Counted from the stretch's first letter, positions 1 through 10,869 are shown. The stretch: 64,000 nucleotides of DNA from Lachnospiraceae bacterium (GCA_014239155.1 JAAZZQ010000060.1:186001-250000); one strand, 5' to 3'. Program-made: numbers and translations. The notes: generated from the letters alone by a model not told the origin.

Positions 1-1
1 T

Positions 2-2920
2 AGCATTGAGGATTTTGCAAAACGTGTGAAGGAATATATAGATAAAAAGGGCAATAACCATCATGTTGTGTTTATGGTGGATGAAGTGGGACAGTATATT
101 GGCGATGATTCTAACTTGATGCTGAATCTCCAGACGGTGAGAGAGGAACTCTCCAAGGAATGCAAAGGCAAGGCATGGGTTATTGTGACAAGCCAGCAAG
201 ATGTAGATTCTATTATGACAGTTAAGGGGAACGATTTTTCTAAAATTCAAGGGCGTTTTGCGACAAGGCTTGCACTCTCTTCTGCAAATGTAGATGAAGT
301 GATTAAGAAAAGAGTATTGGAGAAAAATAATATTGGTGCACAGACTTTAAGGCTTCTCTATGCGCAGAAGGCAACAATTATCAAAAATCTTATTGTGTTT
401 AATGATGGTGTGGAAAAGAAACTTTATGCCAATGAAACGGATTTTGCACTATGTTACCCGTTTGTGCCATATCAGTTTCAGCTCCTTGCAAGTGTGCTGA
501 CCTCCATTCGCACACATGGCGCATCTGGCAAACATTTATCTGAGGGAGAGCGTTCGATGCTTGCGCTCTTTAAAGAGTCGGCAGTTCAGATCATGAGTGC
601 GTCGGAGGGGGCAATTGTGCCATTTCACCGATTTTATGATGCCTTGGAGAATTTTCTGGATCACAGCCATAGAGGTGTTATTATTCGCGCTTATGATAAC
701 AGTAAAATTAACCCAGAAAAAAGAACTTCCAATGTATTTGCTATCAATGTATTGAAAACTCTTTTTATGATAAAATACATACTTGAGATTGAGGCAAATG
801 TGGACAATATTACAAGTCTTATGATTGATGACATTGATACAGATCGCATTGCTTTGAAAGAGGAGGTTTTGTCAGCGTTAAAAACACTTCATCAACAGAT
901 GCTAATTCAAAAAAATGGTAGTATTTATGTGTTTCTGACAAATGAAGAACAAGAAATCAATCGTGAGATTGACTGTCAAAGTGTGGAGATGACAGAGGTT
1001 GTTGAAAGGGTATCCGAGATGATTTTTGAGGATATTTTATCGGAAAAGCGGTATCGTTATTCTGCACCTGCCAAAAATCCTGCGTTTCAGGGGCGCTATA
1101 CATTTGCATTGAATCAGACAGTGGATGACAAACCTTATAAATCCAATCAGAATTATGGTGTGGGGCTTCGCATTCTGACACCGTGGTATGAGGGCGGGAA
1201 TGATGATGCAACGCTTCGCATGATGTCAGGGACAGGGAGAGAGGTACTTGTACTTTTGCCAAACGATTCGGCATTTCTTGACGAGCTAAAAACTTACTTA
1301 AAGATTGAGAAATTTTTGCGGTTTAATACAGCATCACGACTTCCCAAATATGAGACGATCAAAGAGGCAAAGCGTGTGGAAATGCGTGAGCGCAACGCAA
1401 ATGCAAAACTCTATCTGACAGAAGGATTGCGGGAGGCAGCAATCTATGTAAATGGCGATATAGTACATCTATCTGCAAAGGAAGTAACGGGGCGCATTAA
1501 TGAAGCGATTGGTCGATTAATCCAGATCGTCTATCACAAACTGTCATATATTGATGTCGCAATGGATGAAGCGGCTGTGCGCAAGATGCTTCAAACCAAC
1601 AATCAGGTTCGCTTGAATCTTGACAAAGAGACAGAGCCGAATATTCATGCGCTTGATGATGTGCTTAACTATATTAAAAATAATACAAATATTCATATTA
1701 AGACTTCCATGAAAACTATAAAAGACCATTTTATGAGTGTGCCTTATGGTTTTGTTGAGGAGGATGTCTATTGGCTGGTTGCGAGACTGTTTTGGCGCGG
1801 TGAATTAAATTTTACTGTAAATGGGGCAGTTGTGACACGAATGAATCAATCTGGTGATGAGATTGCAGATTATATTATCAAGAAACAGTATGCAGATAAG
1901 CTCTTGATGGAGGTGAGGGTCCATGTACCGGAGAAGGATAAGAAGGCAGTACAAAAAGTAGCAAAGGAATTGTTTGGAACATCTGTAATATCGGAAGATG
2001 AAGATACCAGTATGCGTAATTTCCAAAATGATTCACGAAGACGAATAGACGAGATGGAAAGACTGGAAACCAATTATCAGCATTATGCTTATCCCGGAAA
2101 AAAAGTAATCGCTGAGGGAAAGAAATTATTGTGTTCTGTGGTACAGATTTCAGAGCCAAAAGAGTTTTTTACGTATATTTCCAAACATCAGGACGATTTT
2201 ATGGATTATGCCGAGGACTATGAACCTGTTAAGACTTTCTTTGGCGGGGAGCAACAACAAATTTTTATGAGGGCATTTGATATGCTCGAAATTTATAATG
2301 ATAGTAAGACCTATATTGTAGATGAAGAACTTGAAAAGATTGTTGCACAGATGAGCGCCATTGTCAAAAAAGATATGCCATACAGGGATATTCCACAGCT
2401 TCCAGACCTTCGTAAGAAGTTTATGGACGCGTACACAAAGGTACTAGAAGCTGCCGCTGCACCAGTAATGCAGTCAATCGAGGAAGCAAAGGACAGAGTG
2501 GTACAAGTTGTTGATACAAAGGAGTATGCAGCAGAGAGAAAGCCAAAATATATTGAACTTTTTTTTGAGATTAGCAGTGGAGCAGAAAAGTGTAACAATG
2601 TCTCAAGTCTTAGAAGTTATGCAGATAAGGCAGAAGCGCTGAAAATCCGTCTGTTGAATGAAATGGATGCTATAGATGTCAAAATTGCGCAGAGAAAGGC
2701 AGAGGAGGAAGAGAAGAAAAAGAATCCAAACAATAAAACAGTGGATATTACTGTAAAAGTACCAATTAAGAAAACGAAGAACATCACCATAAAGAATATT
2801 ACACATACTGCATCGTGGCGTATAGAGAATGCGGAGGATATTGACAAATATATAGGACAGTTAAAAAAATCACTGTTGGCAGAACTGGAGGAAAATGATG
2901 TGGTAAATATTGAGTTTTAA
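2..2920 (+). CDS. brxC: BREX P-loop ATPase BrxC, 5' end cut by window
   Basis: The reading frame is open from base 2, so the track's GTG start at 26 is not the real start and the N-terminus with the Walker A motif lies outside the window. Near the visible start is a Walker B-type segment, VVFMVDEVGQYIGDD, followed by a long helical region of about 960 residues and a charged, Lys/Glu-rich C-terminal segment. This length and motif fit BrxC/PglY, the large ATPase of BREX phage-defence systems, thought to work with PglX in host methylation and phage exclusion. The call rests on remembered family features plus the pglX and pglZ genes downstream. The stop overlaps the track's start for the next ORF, but the better start of that gene leaves a 22-base gap, so the two are probably co-transcribed. 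Confidence 0.88.
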   Translation, partial: SIEDFAKRVKEYIDKKGNNHHVVFMVDEVGQYIGDDSNLMLNLQTVREELSKECKGKAWVIVTSQQDVDSIMTVKGNDFSKIQGRFATRLALSSANVDEVIKKRVLEKNNIGAQTLRLLYAQKATIIKNLIVFNDGVEKKLYANETDFALCYPFVPYQFQLLASVLTSIRTHGASGKHLSEGERSMLALFKESAVQIMSASEGAIVPFHRFYDALENFLDHSHRGVIIRAYDNSKINPEKRTSNVFAINVLKTLFMIKYILEIEANVDNITSLMIDDIDTDRIALKEEVLSALKTLHQQMLIQKNGSIYVFLTNEEQEINREIDCQSVEMTEVVERVSEMIFEDILSEKRYRYSAPAKNPAFQGRYTFALNQTVDDKPYKSNQNYGVGLRILTPWYEGGNDDATLRMMSGTGREVLVLLPNDSAFLDELKTYLKIEKFLRFNTASRLPKYETIKEAKRVEMRERNANAKLYLTEGLREAAIYVNGDIVHLSAKEVTGRINEAIGRLIQIVYHKLSYIDVAMDEAAVRKMLQTNNQVRLNLDKETEPNIHALDDVLNYIKNNTNIHIKTSMKTIKDHFMSVPYGFVEEDVYWLVARLFWRGELNFTVNGAVVTRMNQSGDEIADYIIKKQYADKLLMEVRVHVPEKDKKAVQKVAKELFGTSVISEDEDTSMRNFQNDSRRRIDEMERLETNYQHYAYPGKKVIAEGKKLLCSVVQISEPKEFFTYISKHQDDFMDYAEDYEPVKTFFGGEQQQIFMRAFDMLEIYNDSKTYIVDEELEKIVAQMSAIVKKDMPYRDIPQLPDLRKKFMDAYTKVLEAAAAPVMQSIEEAKDRVVQVVDTKEYAAERKPKYIELFFEISSGAEKCNNVSSLRSYADKAEALKIRLLNEMDAIDVKIAQRKAEEEEKKKNPNNKTVDITVKVPIKKTKNITIKNITHTASWRIENAEDIDKYIGQLKKSLLAELEENDVVNIEF

Positions 2921-2942
2921 AGATGGTGAGGAGGTTTTTTTG

Positions 2943-3434
2943 ATGGCATCATGGTCTGGAATCAGGTACAAATTAGAGAAAGAATATCTTGCAGATTCAC
3001 TGCGCGGGCATATTCAGTATTATGTGACAACATACAGTAAAAGTCCCGACCATGAAGGACGGGCAGCAATTCGGTTTGACGGAAAGGAAATTATCAAAGG
3101 CTGTTATTGGAATAATTGGTATAGAGCACACCTCTTTCCAAGGGATGATAAATATGCTCTTCGTATGGAACTAGAGTTTGCATATATAGATGATATAGCA
3201 ATACAGCTTGGGGTGTTTGATCAGCGCTGTTTTTACCATGCCTTTTTTGTGTTTGACAATCAGAGTATTGACAAGAGTCTTTCCAGTGAGGATATACTTG
3301 TCAGAATCTTTGCCATTTTGGATAGGCGCATTGGAAAAAGGCGGCTGCGTGCAATGAAGACAGATATAAAGAAAGAAAGTAAAACAATACAATGCTTTTA
3401 TGCGATTCGGGCAGCAGCCGAAAATATAATATAG
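2943..3434 (+). CDS. Small BREX-associated protein, SF0329-like
   Basis: The protein is about 163 residues with no membrane segment. The track starts at 2910 inside brxC, but GAGGAGG sits 8 bases before the ATG at 2943 (MASWSGIRYK), so I choose that start. The N-terminal pattern SxxRYKLEKEYLADSLRGHIQYYVTTYSKSPDHEGRA resembles what I recall of the SF0329 family of small uncharacterised proteins; this is from memory and not firm. Its place between brxC and pglX in the same direction suggests an accessory role in the defence system. The function is unknown. Confidence 0.6.
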   Translation: MASWSGIRYKLEKEYLADSLRGHIQYYVTTYSKSPDHEGRAAIRFDGKEIIKGCYWNNWYRAHLFPRDDKYALRMELEFAYIDDIAIQLGVFDQRCFYHAFFVFDNQSIDKSLSSEDILVRIFAILDRRIGKRRLRAMKTDIKKESKTIQCFYAIRAAAENII

Positions 3435-3596
3435 ACAGGCAATATTCTCTAAAACAATAGGTTTTTAGAAAAACACACAAGTTATAATGTGCCATATCAA
3501 GAAGATATGAGAAAATAAGAAAGGAATGTTATTGAAAACAAGTAGCGTTATAAAAGGCAAAAAAGAAACTTTATATAAAAAACAATCATATAAAAA

Positions 3597-3625
3597 TTGA
3601 CAGCTTTTTATACGCTTTCAATAAT
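3597..3625 (+). promoter_or_regulatory. Putative promoter of pglX
   Basis: A perfect TTGACA (3597-3602) is followed by a 17-base spacer and AATAAT (3620-3625, 5 of 6 to consensus). The predicted transcript start, near 3632, is almost on the pglX ATG at 3635. It lies in a 200-base gap that otherwise shows no gene. Confidence 0.55.
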
Positions 3626-3634
3626 GGTACAAAA

Positions 3635-6600
3635 ATGAATAAAACTACAATTAAGAATTTTGCAATCTGGGCGAGAAATAAGCTGATTGCAGATGCTCAA
3701 TACAAAGCAGGGCTCATGGGAATTACAGCCAATGAGATACACCCTGCGTTGCCACAGTCAACAAAGGAAACAGAGTTTTATGATATTGGGACGGCAAAAC
3801 CATATATGATTACAGGAGAAGCTATCAGGCAGCGCAGAAGTCTTGTAGAGATTATAAATCAAAGGGCAGAAGAGACAAATTATCAGACTGCATACAAGTA
3901 CATTATAGAAGGTGTGGCTTATACATGGTTTAACCGCCTGATTGCAGTACGATTTATGGAGATTAATGATTATCTGCCATCGCATATTCGTGTGTTGTCC
4001 TCTGATCGCGGCAAGATAGAACCCGATTTGGTGAACGCTCCTTTTGATGCGGATTTGCCGTTTACAGAGAATGAGAAACAGGAAATTATTCGATTAAAGA
4101 ATGAAAATAACTTGGACGAATGTTTTCGCCTGCTGTTTATCAAACAATGCAATGCATTAAATGAAATTCTTCCAACTCTGTTTGAAAAGACAGCAGATTA
4201 TACAGAGCTTTTGCTGAATATCTCTGTCATTGATAAGGAGGGAGTTGTTTGTCATCTGATAAAGGATATATCAGAAGACGATTTCAACATTGAAAAAGGC
4301 GGTCAAGTGGAGATTATTGGCTGGTTGTATCAATATTATAATACAGAACCTAAAAACGAAGCTTTTGCAAAGCGTGGAAAAATTACAAAAGAGGAAATTC
4401 CCGCGGTGACACAGCTCTTTACCCCCGATTGGATTGTTCGTTATATGGTGGAGAATAGTCTTGGTCGCTTGTGGGTGGAGGGGCACCCAAATGAGTTGTT
4501 AAAATCCAAATGGAAATATTATTTGGAGGAGGCAGAGCAAGAGCCAGAAGTTCAAATAAAATTAGATGAAATACATAAAGCGTATGCAAAATTAAACCCA
4601 GAAGAAATTCATTTCATTGACCCTTGTATGGGCAGCGGGCATATCCTTGTGTATGCCTTTGAAGTATTGATGCAGATTTATGAGTCTGCTGGATATTCTC
4701 AGAGAGATGCTGCAAGAAGTATTCTGGAAAAGAATCTCTATGGATTAGATATTGACGATAGAGCATACCAGATGGCATATTTTGCGGTTATGATGAAGGC
4801 AAGACAGTATAACCGACGGATTCTCTCAGCAGAGACACCTTGTCATGTGTATTCGATACAAGAAAGCAATTCCATTCATAGAAATCAGCTCCCATATTTT
4901 GGGGCGGGTTTTAACGAGGAAGAGAAAAATAGTGCTTTGAATCAGATGGACCAGTTACTTGACACACTAAAAGATGCCAAAGAATATGGTTCCATTTTGA
5001 ATGTGGAGAATTATGATTGGGAACTGCTGAGGAGATTTGTGGAGAGTACAAATGCAGTTGGGCAGTTATCATTAGATGATTTAGGATTAGAACAGACAAA
5101 GGAAAAATTGCAAACACTCATTGCGATTGGTGAGACAATGGCAAGAAAATATGAAGTTGTTGTCACAAATCCGCCGTATATGAGTTCAGCAAGTATGGAT
5201 AAAAAGTTAGCAAAATATGCTGTTAAGAATTATTCTATAGGTAAGGCAGATATGTTTGCCATTTTTATTGAAAAATGTAAAACTATGATTGCCCCGAATA
5301 GATATGTTGCAATGATAACACAACAAGCGTGGATGTTTATTACATCATACGAAAAGTTACGAGAGTCTATGAGAAATTTTGAACTAATCAATATGTTACA
5401 TTTGGGAGCAAGAGCATTTGATGAGATAAGCGGAGAAATAGTACAAACAGTGGCTTTTATATATGCAAATCAAGGTATAGAAAATTATCGAGGATTATTT
5501 TGCAAGCTTACTGATGGAAAATCAGAAAAAGAAAAGGAACAACTTTTCTTATCAGGTATGGAACAATATGTGGCGTCGAAAGATAATTTTATATACATAC
5601 CAGAACAACCATATATATATTGGATGAGTGATAACATGATAAGTGTTTTTAAGAATGGTCTTTTAAAAGAAAGATTATATCCCAAAACAGGAGTTACAAC
5701 AGGAGATAATGAAATTTTTTTACGATATTGGAGTGAAGTGGATTTTAATAAAATAAATAGAAAATGGTATAAACTAAATAAAGGGGGAAGTTATAGAAAA
5801 TGGTATGGCAATAATGAATTTGTAATTAATTGGGAGAATCACGGAGAGAAAATAAAATTATTTGAAGGTTCAACTATAAGAAATGAGAATTTTTATTTTA
5901 AAGAAGGTGTAACATGGGGAAAGATATGCTCAGGAACTTTTAGCGCAAGATATTCCAAAGATGATAGAATGTTTGATGCCGTAGGATTAACTTGTTTTAC
6001 GAATAAAGAAATTACATTACAGTATATGCTGGGATATTTATGTTCTAAAGTGGTGGATACTTATGTTAAGATGATGAATCCAACATTAAGTTATACAGTT
6101 GGCACAATTTCTAATCTTCCTTTTATATATGACACAAAGTCTGAAGTGAGAATTGTACCATTGGTTGACCGTTGTGTTGAAATAGCGAAAAAAGAATATG
6201 ATAGCTATGAAATATCATATGATTTTCAGACGCATCCATTTCTAACAATGAACCAGAAATCCTTTGATTCAGACGGTATTACAATAACAACCATCTCAGA
6301 CAGCTTTGGACTATGGAAGGCATATACAGACATAGCATTTGAAAAATTAAAATATAATGAAGAAGAACTGAATCGAATCTTTATTGATATTTATGGCTTA
6401 CAAGAGGAATTGACGCCAACTATAGAGGACAGAGACATTACTATCCGCAAAGCAGACTTAGGCAGGGATATCCGCAGCTTTATTTCATATGCAGTTGGTT
6501 GTATGTTCGGACGGTATTCTCTCGCAAAAGAAGGATTGATATTTGCAGGAGGTCAGATGACAGAGGTATACCAGTATCATTCAGGATTAATGGATGAGAG

Positions 6601-7279
6601 TAGTACATTAGATGGAAGATTCCCACTAGATAGTAAGTCTTATTATTATTTGGAAGGCAGCGATTACTTGGTTGATGGAGATAATATTATTCCAATTGCT
6701 GATGAAGAATATTTTTCAGATGATATTGTATATCGTTTTGTAGAGTTTGTAAAAATAGTTTATGGCACAGATACATTAGAGGAAAACCTTGAATTTATAG
6801 CCAATGCATTAGGAAATAGAGGTAATACGACTAGAGAAACTATTAGAAATTATTTTTTGAAAGATTTTTATACAGATCATGTAAAAATATATCAGAAACG
6901 CCCAATATACTGGCTTTTTGACAGTGGTAAACAGAATGGATTTAAGGCGTTAATTTATCTGCATCGTTACAACGCAGATACGATTGGCAATTTGCGTGTT
7001 GATTATCTGCATCGTATGCAGATAATTTATGAATCAGAAATTGACCGTATGCAGGATATGATAGAGCACAGCACCAATAGCCGCGAAGTTGGTTCTGCCA
7101 CAAAGCGAAAGGAAAAATTGCAGAAGCAGTTAAAGGAATGCCATGATTATGATGAAAAGATTGGACATTTGGCACTATCACGAATAGAACTTGATTTGGA
7201 TGATGGTGTTAAAGTAAACTATGAAAAAGTACAGACTGCAAAAGACGGAAAAAAATATCAAGTATTGGCGAAACTATAA
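3635..7279 (+). CDS. pglX: BREX adenine-specific DNA methyltransferase PglX
   Basis: The 1214-residue protein has the usual length and start (MNKTTIKNFAIWARNKLI) of BREX-1 PglX, which marks host DNA by N6-adenine methylation and helps block phage replication. The SAM-binding motif DPCMGSGHILVYAFE lies near residue 330, and the catalytic NPPY motif of N6-adenine methylases (VVVTNPPYMSS) near residue 510. A C-terminal half of about 650 residues probably holds target recognition. There is no clear Shine-Dalgarno before the start, and the putative promoter ends only about 10 bases upstream, so translation could be nearly leaderless. The gene looks intact. It follows brxC and the small accessory gene in the same direction. 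Confidence 0.93.
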   Translation: MNKTTIKNFAIWARNKLIADAQYKAGLMGITANEIHPALPQSTKETEFYDIGTAKPYMITGEAIRQRRSLVEIINQRAEETNYQTAYKYIIEGVAYTWFNRLIAVRFMEINDYLPSHIRVLSSDRGKIEPDLVNAPFDADLPFTENEKQEIIRLKNENNLDECFRLLFIKQCNALNEILPTLFEKTADYTELLLNISVIDKEGVVCHLIKDISEDDFNIEKGGQVEIIGWLYQYYNTEPKNEAFAKRGKITKEEIPAVTQLFTPDWIVRYMVENSLGRLWVEGHPNELLKSKWKYYLEEAEQEPEVQIKLDEIHKAYAKLNPEEIHFIDPCMGSGHILVYAFEVLMQIYESAGYSQRDAARSILEKNLYGLDIDDRAYQMAYFAVMMKARQYNRRILSAETPCHVYSIQESNSIHRNQLPYFGAGFNEEEKNSALNQMDQLLDTLKDAKEYGSILNVENYDWELLRRFVESTNAVGQLSLDDLGLEQTKEKLQTLIAIGETMARKYEVVVTNPPYMSSASMDKKLAKYAVKNYSIGKADMFAIFIEKCKTMIAPNRYVAMITQQAWMFITSYEKLRESMRNFELINMLHLGARAFDEISGEIVQTVAFIYANQGIENYRGLFCKLTDGKSEKEKEQLFLSGMEQYVASKDNFIYIPEQPYIYWMSDNMISVFKNGLLKERLYPKTGVTTGDNEIFLRYWSEVDFNKINRKWYKLNKGGSYRKWYGNNEFVINWENHGEKIKLFEGSTIRNENFYFKEGVTWGKICSGTFSARYSKDDRMFDAVGLTCFTNKEITLQYMLGYLCSKVVDTYVKMMNPTLSYTVGTISNLPFIYDTKSEVRIVPLVDRCVEIAKKEYDSYEISYDFQTHPFLTMNQKSFDSDGITITTISDSFGLWKAYTDIAFEKLKYNEEELNRIFIDIYGLQEELTPTIEDRDITIRKADLGRDIRSFISYAVGCMFGRYSLAKEGLIFAGGQMTEVYQYHSGLMDESSTLDGRFPLDSKSYYYLEGSDYLVDGDNIIPIADEEYFSDDIVYRFVEFVKIVYGTDTLEENLEFIANALGNRGNTTRETIRNYFLKDFYTDHVKIYQKRPIYWLFDSGKQNGFKALIYLHRYNADTIGNLRVDYLHRMQIIYESEIDRMQDMIEHSTNSREVGSATKRKEKLQKQLKECHDYDEKIGHLALSRIELDLDDGVKVNYEKVQTAKDGKKYQVLAKL

Positions 7280-7320
7280 CCAATACTTGATATGTTTCCA
7301 ATATTGAAAAGGGAAAATAT

Positions 7321-10300
7321 ATGAAAACAAAAGATTGTATAGAGAATCGTTTAAAGTTATTGGAAGATGAAAAAGCGTCTAATTTATGGAGCGTTTGCAA
7401 GGAAATTATAGGAGATGTGGTGGCACATAATAAGCGCATTATTGCGCAGATGAGTAATTATGACATGCATGATGAGACACATAGCGAAAAAGTGCTTGAA
7501 ATTATAGAGGCTCTGTTAGGGGACCAAATAGAAAAATTAACTTTTTATGAGTTAGTTTTGATTTATATGTCCGCATATCTGCATGACTCTGCTATGGCAA
7601 TGCCTGATTGGGAATACAATATTTTAAGGGCAGTGGAAGGCACAGAACAACTGCACGATAATACAATTGCATTTTTTATAAGAAACGATTTTAAACCTAT
7701 TCACAAATATTCTGAGGCATTAAAAATAGTAACTGAGAACAAGAAGAAAATTTTAAATTATGATATTGCGAAAACATATATATTTATACAAGAAAGTGAG
7801 GAGAAAGTATTTGATTTTCTTGCGAAACTAATCTGTGAATATGAAGAGTTCCGCAATGGATACATAGAAGATTTAAAACAATTTAAAGATTCTTTTCCTG
7901 ACTATAATAATATGAGTATAATGATACGAAGTGAATTTATAAGGAACACACATCATCTTAGAGTTGTTGAAAACATAAAGGCACTAAAGAGCAAATTTAG
8001 TGCAGTTTTAGGTGATAGATGCGCGCAATATTTTACGGAGGATTTATCAAAGATATGTAAATGTCATGGAGAGGAGCTTAAGGAGTTATTTGATTTAGAG
8101 CTGGAACGCAAAGATTGGACAGGAGCAGTTTCCAATATTCAATTTGTTGCAATGCTGTTGCGCTTAGGAGATGTTATTCATTTTAGTGCGGATAGGGCAC
8201 CGTTATCACTATTTGCTGAGAAACAAATAACAGATGAAATAAGCTTTATACATTGGAAGGCAAAATTTCAAGAATTGACTTATGAAATATATCAAGAAAA
8301 GAATAATGTTTGTATAAAATATATAGCGTATTGCAAAGAACCTGACACATATTATTTTATTCAAGACTATTTAGATTGGGTAGATAGAGAAATTGACAAC
8401 TATTATATTTTAAGAAACCGATGGAATATTGCTTGCCGAAAAGATTTAACAGCCTATGCAATTCCTTTGGAAATGGTAGTAAATCGTCAGGAGATTGAAT
8501 ATGATGAAAACTGTTTTAAGCCAGATAACAATTTGAAATTTGTGATAAATCAAGCAAAAATACTAGATTTATTAACTGGAATTCAATTATATAAAAATAA
8601 ATATTTATGTTTGAGAGAGGTGTACCAAAATGCACTAGATGCGTCAAAATGTATGCTGGCATACAATAAAAAGAGAAATATTATAGAGAAATTAAAGATT
8701 GAATTTGGTATAGCTAAGGAACAAGTTCATGGTGTAGAGAGAAAATATATTTATTGTTTAGATCATGGAACAGGTATGAACTTGGATATTATTAAAAACT
8801 GTTTTTTACATATAGGAAATTCTTATTACCAATCAAGAGATTTTGCAAGAAAAAATACAGATTGGGCATATGGTGTGAAGCCAACTTCACAGTTTGGAAT
8901 AGGCATTTTGTCAGGCTATATGTTGGCAGATAAAATAGGGGTTTCTACGATATATTATGAAGAACCAAACAAGTATTTGAGCTTTGTTCTTGAAGGAATA
9001 AGTGAACATTTTTATTATACAAAAACAAGTCAGTTGGATCAGGAACTTTTGGGAAAACATGGCACTATTATTAAGTTGTATTTAAAATCTGAGTTTGAAA
9101 AAAATGTGAATGTTAAGTATTTTGAAAAAATGCCATTAGTACTAATGAGATATTCTAACAAAATAAAGGAAATTGTTTGTGATGAAGATATATTAAAGGG
9201 AAATTTGTTTTATATTATAAGTAAACAGATTGGGATTGCAACACCAAATATAGAAGTTTATATTAAAGATGAGGATGAAATTTGTAGGGAAATTTATCAG
9301 AGTATATCAATTTTTGATGCTAGAAATTATAATGGAATAAGTGATTCTGACGTTAAAATGTTGTGGGATCAATATTATTATCTTGATAACAATTTAAATT
9401 TATCTAAAGAATATATTGCAAAGCGTAATATGATAGAAGATTATGTAATAAAAGTGGCAGATGAGAATTTAGAGATATATTCATGTCTGTCGTTACCAAA
9501 GAAAAATATTGGAAATGTGGATATAAGACTATTTGATTTCTGTCGTTTTTTAGGAGATAGGATAGGTTGCACTTATGTAGATGGAGTTATGATTAATAAT
9601 CAAATCAATAGTTTTGATGACACTAGTGACATTAGTGACATTTTAGGGGAAGATATTTTAAGACGTAGCATATTAAATTATTATGGTGTAAATCGACCAG
9701 GTTTATCTGTTGATAGGAACTCGATTGTAAAGTGGCCGAATATGGATGAAGAGTTAACGAAATTACGCGAGCAATTTATCGTAGAGATAGAGCGTATAGC
9801 AATAGAACATTTAAAAACAGAATCAATAGATTTAGAGAGTACAGAATTATCACTAGTTTTTGAAATATTAATACAAAGATTTCCGACTTTGTCTAGTGAT
9901 ATTATTTGTCTAATCAAGGATACAGATTATTCTAAAGCAAAAATTGATATATTATCCTTGGGAGATAAAAAGATATCAATACAAGATTTGTTTAATGAAA
10001 AGTTATTGTCCATTTCAGATGCGAATTTTTTAGAATATCAGGAAGTAACAAGGCAGATTTTAGTAGGAAAAATGATAAATGCAGAAAAAGTGTTTGTAGA
10101 GGAAGAAAAAGTGTCTATATTGGGAGGGGATTATACAAAACTTCAATATCCTAAGCATCTCTATAATAATAGGGATTTATCGCTATGCTCCGTTGCAATA
10201 AAACCAGATGGGTGGGATGGGAAATATACAGAATACGATTTGGTCAACAGATTTTGGCCAGTCATATCGCCAAATTTATTTTGTCAATTACAAGAAAATG

Positions 10301-10869
10301 ATATGATAAAATTAATAACAGAAAGGTGTAAAACCATAGCATATTTTGAAAGTGGAATATGTGATATTGCAACATTAGATCCAGTCTTGATACACCCTTT
10401 TTATGGTATAGGTGCGAAAAGAAATGATTACTTTTTAAAAGTTGATCGTTATGTTGGTGAACTTGCAAGGATAGGTTTTTATGTTGATGAATCTGAAAAT
10501 ATAGATTGTTATGTTGGTGAATTTGAAAATATAGAAAGGGATTTTAAGCTGTATGAATTATCTAATTTTGGTAAGTTGACCAGAGAGAAAAACATAAGTC
10601 CAGTGTTGTTCACATTTATAGCACCAAGAAAACTAAATGAACGAGAAGAGGCTCGATTGGCAGAATTGGAAATTGAGGCACAGAATGCACAGTATGTAAA
10701 AGGTGTGCGTGAAGGATGGAGTATACTGTTTTTAGGACTCATAGAGAAGTATATTATAGAACCGGGTATTGTAAGCAGGAAACAAATTGTGCAGAAAATT
10801 CCTGCAAGCTATAAACAAATAAAACCAGACATTCAATATATTTTTACAGATGGCAGCAGTGTGTTTTAA
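7321..10869 (+). CDS. HD domain + Hsp90-type (GHKL) ATPase protein
   Basis: The 1182-residue protein starts 8 bases after AAAAGGG. Residues about 50-100 show an HD-hydrolase pattern (MHDETHSEKVL and then YLHDSAM), suggesting a metal-dependent phosphohydrolase-like domain. From about residue 430 there is an Hsp90-like ATP site: REVYQNALDASKC (N-box with the NxxDA signature), LDHGTGMNLDII (DxGxG) and SQFGIGILSGYML (QFGIG). The C-terminal half is unassigned. Proteins pairing HD and Hsp90-type ATPase modules occur in bacterial defence islands; their mechanism is not settled. It sits between pglX and pglZ, so it is probably carried cargo or an accessory gene. Short repeats occur within it: GACATTAGT-type units at 9619-9645, and a repeated YVGE segment near 10446 and 10508. 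Confidence 0.75.
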   Translation: MKTKDCIENRLKLLEDEKASNLWSVCKEIIGDVVAHNKRIIAQMSNYDMHDETHSEKVLEIIEALLGDQIEKLTFYELVLIYMSAYLHDSAMAMPDWEYNILRAVEGTEQLHDNTIAFFIRNDFKPIHKYSEALKIVTENKKKILNYDIAKTYIFIQESEEKVFDFLAKLICEYEEFRNGYIEDLKQFKDSFPDYNNMSIMIRSEFIRNTHHLRVVENIKALKSKFSAVLGDRCAQYFTEDLSKICKCHGEELKELFDLELERKDWTGAVSNIQFVAMLLRLGDVIHFSADRAPLSLFAEKQITDEISFIHWKAKFQELTYEIYQEKNNVCIKYIAYCKEPDTYYFIQDYLDWVDREIDNYYILRNRWNIACRKDLTAYAIPLEMVVNRQEIEYDENCFKPDNNLKFVINQAKILDLLTGIQLYKNKYLCLREVYQNALDASKCMLAYNKKRNIIEKLKIEFGIAKEQVHGVERKYIYCLDHGTGMNLDIIKNCFLHIGNSYYQSRDFARKNTDWAYGVKPTSQFGIGILSGYMLADKIGVSTIYYEEPNKYLSFVLEGISEHFYYTKTSQLDQELLGKHGTIIKLYLKSEFEKNVNVKYFEKMPLVLMRYSNKIKEIVCDEDILKGNLFYIISKQIGIATPNIEVYIKDEDEICREIYQSISIFDARNYNGISDSDVKMLWDQYYYLDNNLNLSKEYIAKRNMIEDYVIKVADENLEIYSCLSLPKKNIGNVDIRLFDFCRFLGDRIGCTYVDGVMINNQINSFDDTSDISDILGEDILRRSILNYYGVNRPGLSVDRNSIVKWPNMDEELTKLREQFIVEIERIAIEHLKTESIDLESTELSLVFEILIQRFPTLSSDIICLIKDTDYSKAKIDILSLGDKKISIQDLFNEKLLSISDANFLEYQEVTRQILVGKMINAEKVFVEEEKVSILGGDYTKLQYPKHLYNNRDLSLCSVAIKPDGWDGKYTEYDLVNRFWPVISPNLFCQLQENDMIKLITERCKTIAYFESGICDIATLDPVLIHPFYGIGAKRNDYFLKVDRYVGELARIGFYVDESENIDCYVGEFENIERDFKLYELSNFGKLTREKNISPVLFTFIAPRKLNEREEARLAELEIEAQNAQYVKGVREGWSILFLGLIEKYIIEPGIVSRKQIVQKIPASYKQIKPDIQYIFTDGSSVF

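Noticed and set aside
9619-9645. GACATTAGT tandem units as a phase-variable repeat
   Set aside because: There are fewer than three imperfect units of nine bases, which keep the frame; slippage switching is unlikely.
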